Shown here: piece after piece, positions 62,817 to 64,000 of the stretch | Layout of the letters: the number at the start of each line of letters is the position of its first letter | Numbering within the stretch: the first letter of the stretch is position 1 | NCBI GenBank assembly: GCA_002918705.1 | Contig: PQKR01000007.1 | Location: 167,482 to 231,481, forward strand | From: Escherichia sp. ESNIH1 | GTDB taxonomy: Bacteria > Pseudomonadota > Gammaproteobacteria > Enterobacterales > Enterobacteriaceae | DNA length: 64,000 nt | Direction: 5' to 3' | The notes under the pieces: generated by a model | Seen by the model: the letters and a program-made list of their open reading frames with translations, nothing else | What the model was told of the DNA's origin: nothing | Database searches by the model: none | Translations under genes and position numbers: made by a program

Positions 62817-64000
62817 TTAAACTTTGTTCCAGGGGCCTGCTAATTTAACATTACCTGGGATTTTTATTTCAAGCGTATTGCCAAACGCTGCATCTATTTT
62901 ACTTAGCAGAGCTTTTGCATCCAGCATTCCAAGCTGTACCGGAGAAATTTCTGCCGCTGCTGCAAGCAGTGATTTTAAATCACCTAATTTACCTCTTATT
63001 GCTTTGGCCGATGCGAGATTCTTCTCATGGAGCAGATCTGCGCTGGCAAAGAACTCCGTGTCCGGACCGAGAGCTTGTATGAGATCGTCAATACTGAATT
63101 CTGCATAGTGCGTTGAATTAGCCAAAAACTTTCTGTTGGCTACCTCTCCATCTATTGCCAGAAGGAAAAACGAAAATCCGGTATTACCCAGTCTGCGCCA
63201 GTCATCTTCATTGGTATTACTGCCACTTGACCGTGAAAGAGATTTCACCCCTTTTTTCACCAAGTCCATATTGGTGGCAATCTCATTGAAGGATGGCGTC
63301 TGCCCCGCCGGGGCTGACGTATAATGCCGAAGCGTAAATTTCATGCGTGCTAGTTTTTCAAGGTTGTTTGCCGATAAAGATTTTTTTGAGTAATTAAGTT
63401 TGTTTTGCGTTATTTCTTCCATCATTTCAAAGGGATATGCCCTGTCATCAGGTTGATAACGGGTCCCGTATCTTTCAAAAACTTCCTGTGCCGATTTAGG
63501 CTGGCTTCTTAGACTTCCTGTCGGAGCAGCTGAGGCGCTCGCGCTCGGTTCAGCAGCTTTGGCGGCTGGCTGTTGGACCGGTAAAGCCGTAGGTTGCGGT
63601 GATGGTGGTGCTTTTACTGGACGCGGAGGGACTTTGGGCCGTACCGATTGGCCTGATGCCGCTCCTGAGTTGCTGTTTGTTTGTTGAAACATTGCAAGCT
63701 TGTCTTTAAAGCTCGTTCCAGCTGTACTGTTATTACCTACAGGAGCCATCCCACCAATATCTCTCAGGCTAACCGGGTTATTCCCTACCATTCGGAACAA
63801 ATTCAGCCCATCCACCTCGCCTGCCGGGTCGGCGCTCACCCAGCGGCAGAGCCACGGGGCGTAGTAGCGGTGGCCGTAGTAGTACAGCCCGGTGCCGTCC
63901 CGCTCCTTGCCCGAGTAGCGCACGGTCTTGTAACTGGCCTCCACCTCGCTGCGCGCCGCCCACACCGCCGTGCCGCCGAAGGGATAGTACTCTTCCCGGC
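62817..64000 (-). CDS. TccC/Rhs-type toxin, C-terminal part (runs off the window)
   Basis: The open frame continues through the window edge, so the start is not seen. The N-terminal 80 or so visible residues are RHS-associated core: EEYYPFGGTAVW, YSGKERDGTGLYYYGHRYYAP, then SADPAGEVDGLNLFRMVGNNPVSL. This last block is the insecticidal Tc-toxin TccC form rather than the T6SS Rhs form. A proline/alanine-rich linker (about residues 110-170 of the visible part) leads to a 200-residue C-terminal domain (KFTLRHYTSAP, SRSSGSNTNEDDWRRLGNTG, FFASADLLHE) that I cannot assign. DNA shifts from GC-rich core to AT-rich tip near 63.77 kb. Confidence 0.82.
   Translation of the reverse strand, partial: REEYYPFGGTAVWAARSEVEASYKTVRYSGKERDGTGLYYYGHRYYAPWLCRWVSADPAGEVDGLNLFRMVGNNPVSLRDIGGMAPVGNNSTAGTSFKDKLAMFQQTNSNSGAASGQSVRPKVPPRPVKAPPSPQPTALPVQQPAAKAAEPSASASAAPTGSLRSQPKSAQEVFERYGTRYQPDDRAYPFEMMEEITQNKLNYSKKSLSANNLEKLARMKFTLRHYTSAPAGQTPSFNEIATNMDLVKKGVKSLSRSSGSNTNEDDWRRLGNTGFSFFLLAIDGEVANRKFLANSTHYAEFSIDDLIQALGPDTEFFASADLLHEKNLASAKAIRGKLGDLKSLLAAAAEISPVQLGMLDAKALLSKIDAAFGNTLEIKIPGNVKLAGPWNKV

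Noticed and set aside
1..64000. CRISPR arrays, tRNA and rRNA genes
   Set aside because: No regularly spaced direct repeats, cloverleaf-like segments or rRNA sequence were seen on reading both strands by eye.

Overview
The window is an enterobacterial chromosome segment, closest in gene content to Enterobacter, Leclercia, Klebsiella or Escherichia relatives. It comes from the replication terminus. The left part keeps the E. coli gene order in mirror image: ydeE, eamA, marBAR / marC, sotB, then ptrR (yneJ), sad, glsB, dgcF, uxaB and the bestrophin yneE. Terminus marks run through the window. There is a near-perfect XerCD dif site at 61924-61951 and a Tus-type Ter site at 19783-19805, between uxaB and yneE. 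Three perfect matches to the MatP matS consensus lie at 15844, 43014 and 47310. GGGNAGGG (KOPS-type) octamers mostly point at dif and change strand across it.

Layout. 0-5.7 kb: mar locus and sugar/drug exporters. 5.8-9.2 kb: an accessory carbohydrate locus carrying a deletion scar. A 5'-truncated mannonate-dehydratase-like gene and a 5'-truncated PTS EIIC gene now face head to head across a junction near 7.58 kb; a lactate/malate-type dehydrogenase follows. 9.3-24.5 kb: ptrR/sad/glsB/dgcF/uxaB/yneE, enriched in signalling genes (four GGDEF proteins and two chemoreceptors, no EAL or HD-GYP gene). 24.5-36.4 kb: small regulator-effector pairs (SMR pair, ASCH, TetR/PACE, GNATs, NUDIX, DeoR, AraC/aldo-keto reductase, LysR/MFS). 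36.6-39.4 kb: a DUF969-DUF979-DUF2891 operon.

40.7-53.8 kb holds a catabolic cluster I cannot match to a known pathway. One arm encodes a Rid protein, a DUF1028 protein, an M20 deacylase, a polyamine-type ABC ATPase, a quinone oxidoreductase, a GST, a divergent type II dehydroquinase and a 2-hydroxyacid dehydrogenase. The other encodes the binding protein, two permeases, a flavin monooxygenase and an FMN alpha-hydroxyacid oxidase. A LysR regulator sits between the arms beside a perfect 25-bp palindrome. The transporter subunits are split between the arms, which argues that both serve one substrate. A nitrilase-family gene follows.

55.1-61.9 kb is an acquired stress/arsenic segment: a SulP transporter, a universal stress protein, arsRBC with divergent arsH, and an IS transposase whose right end lies next to dif. 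Beyond dif are a NUDIX gene and, running off the window edge, the C-terminal part of a TccC/Rhs-type toxin with a GC-rich core and an AT-rich variable tip.

Gene names rest on recalled family sequences and synteny. No database search was run.
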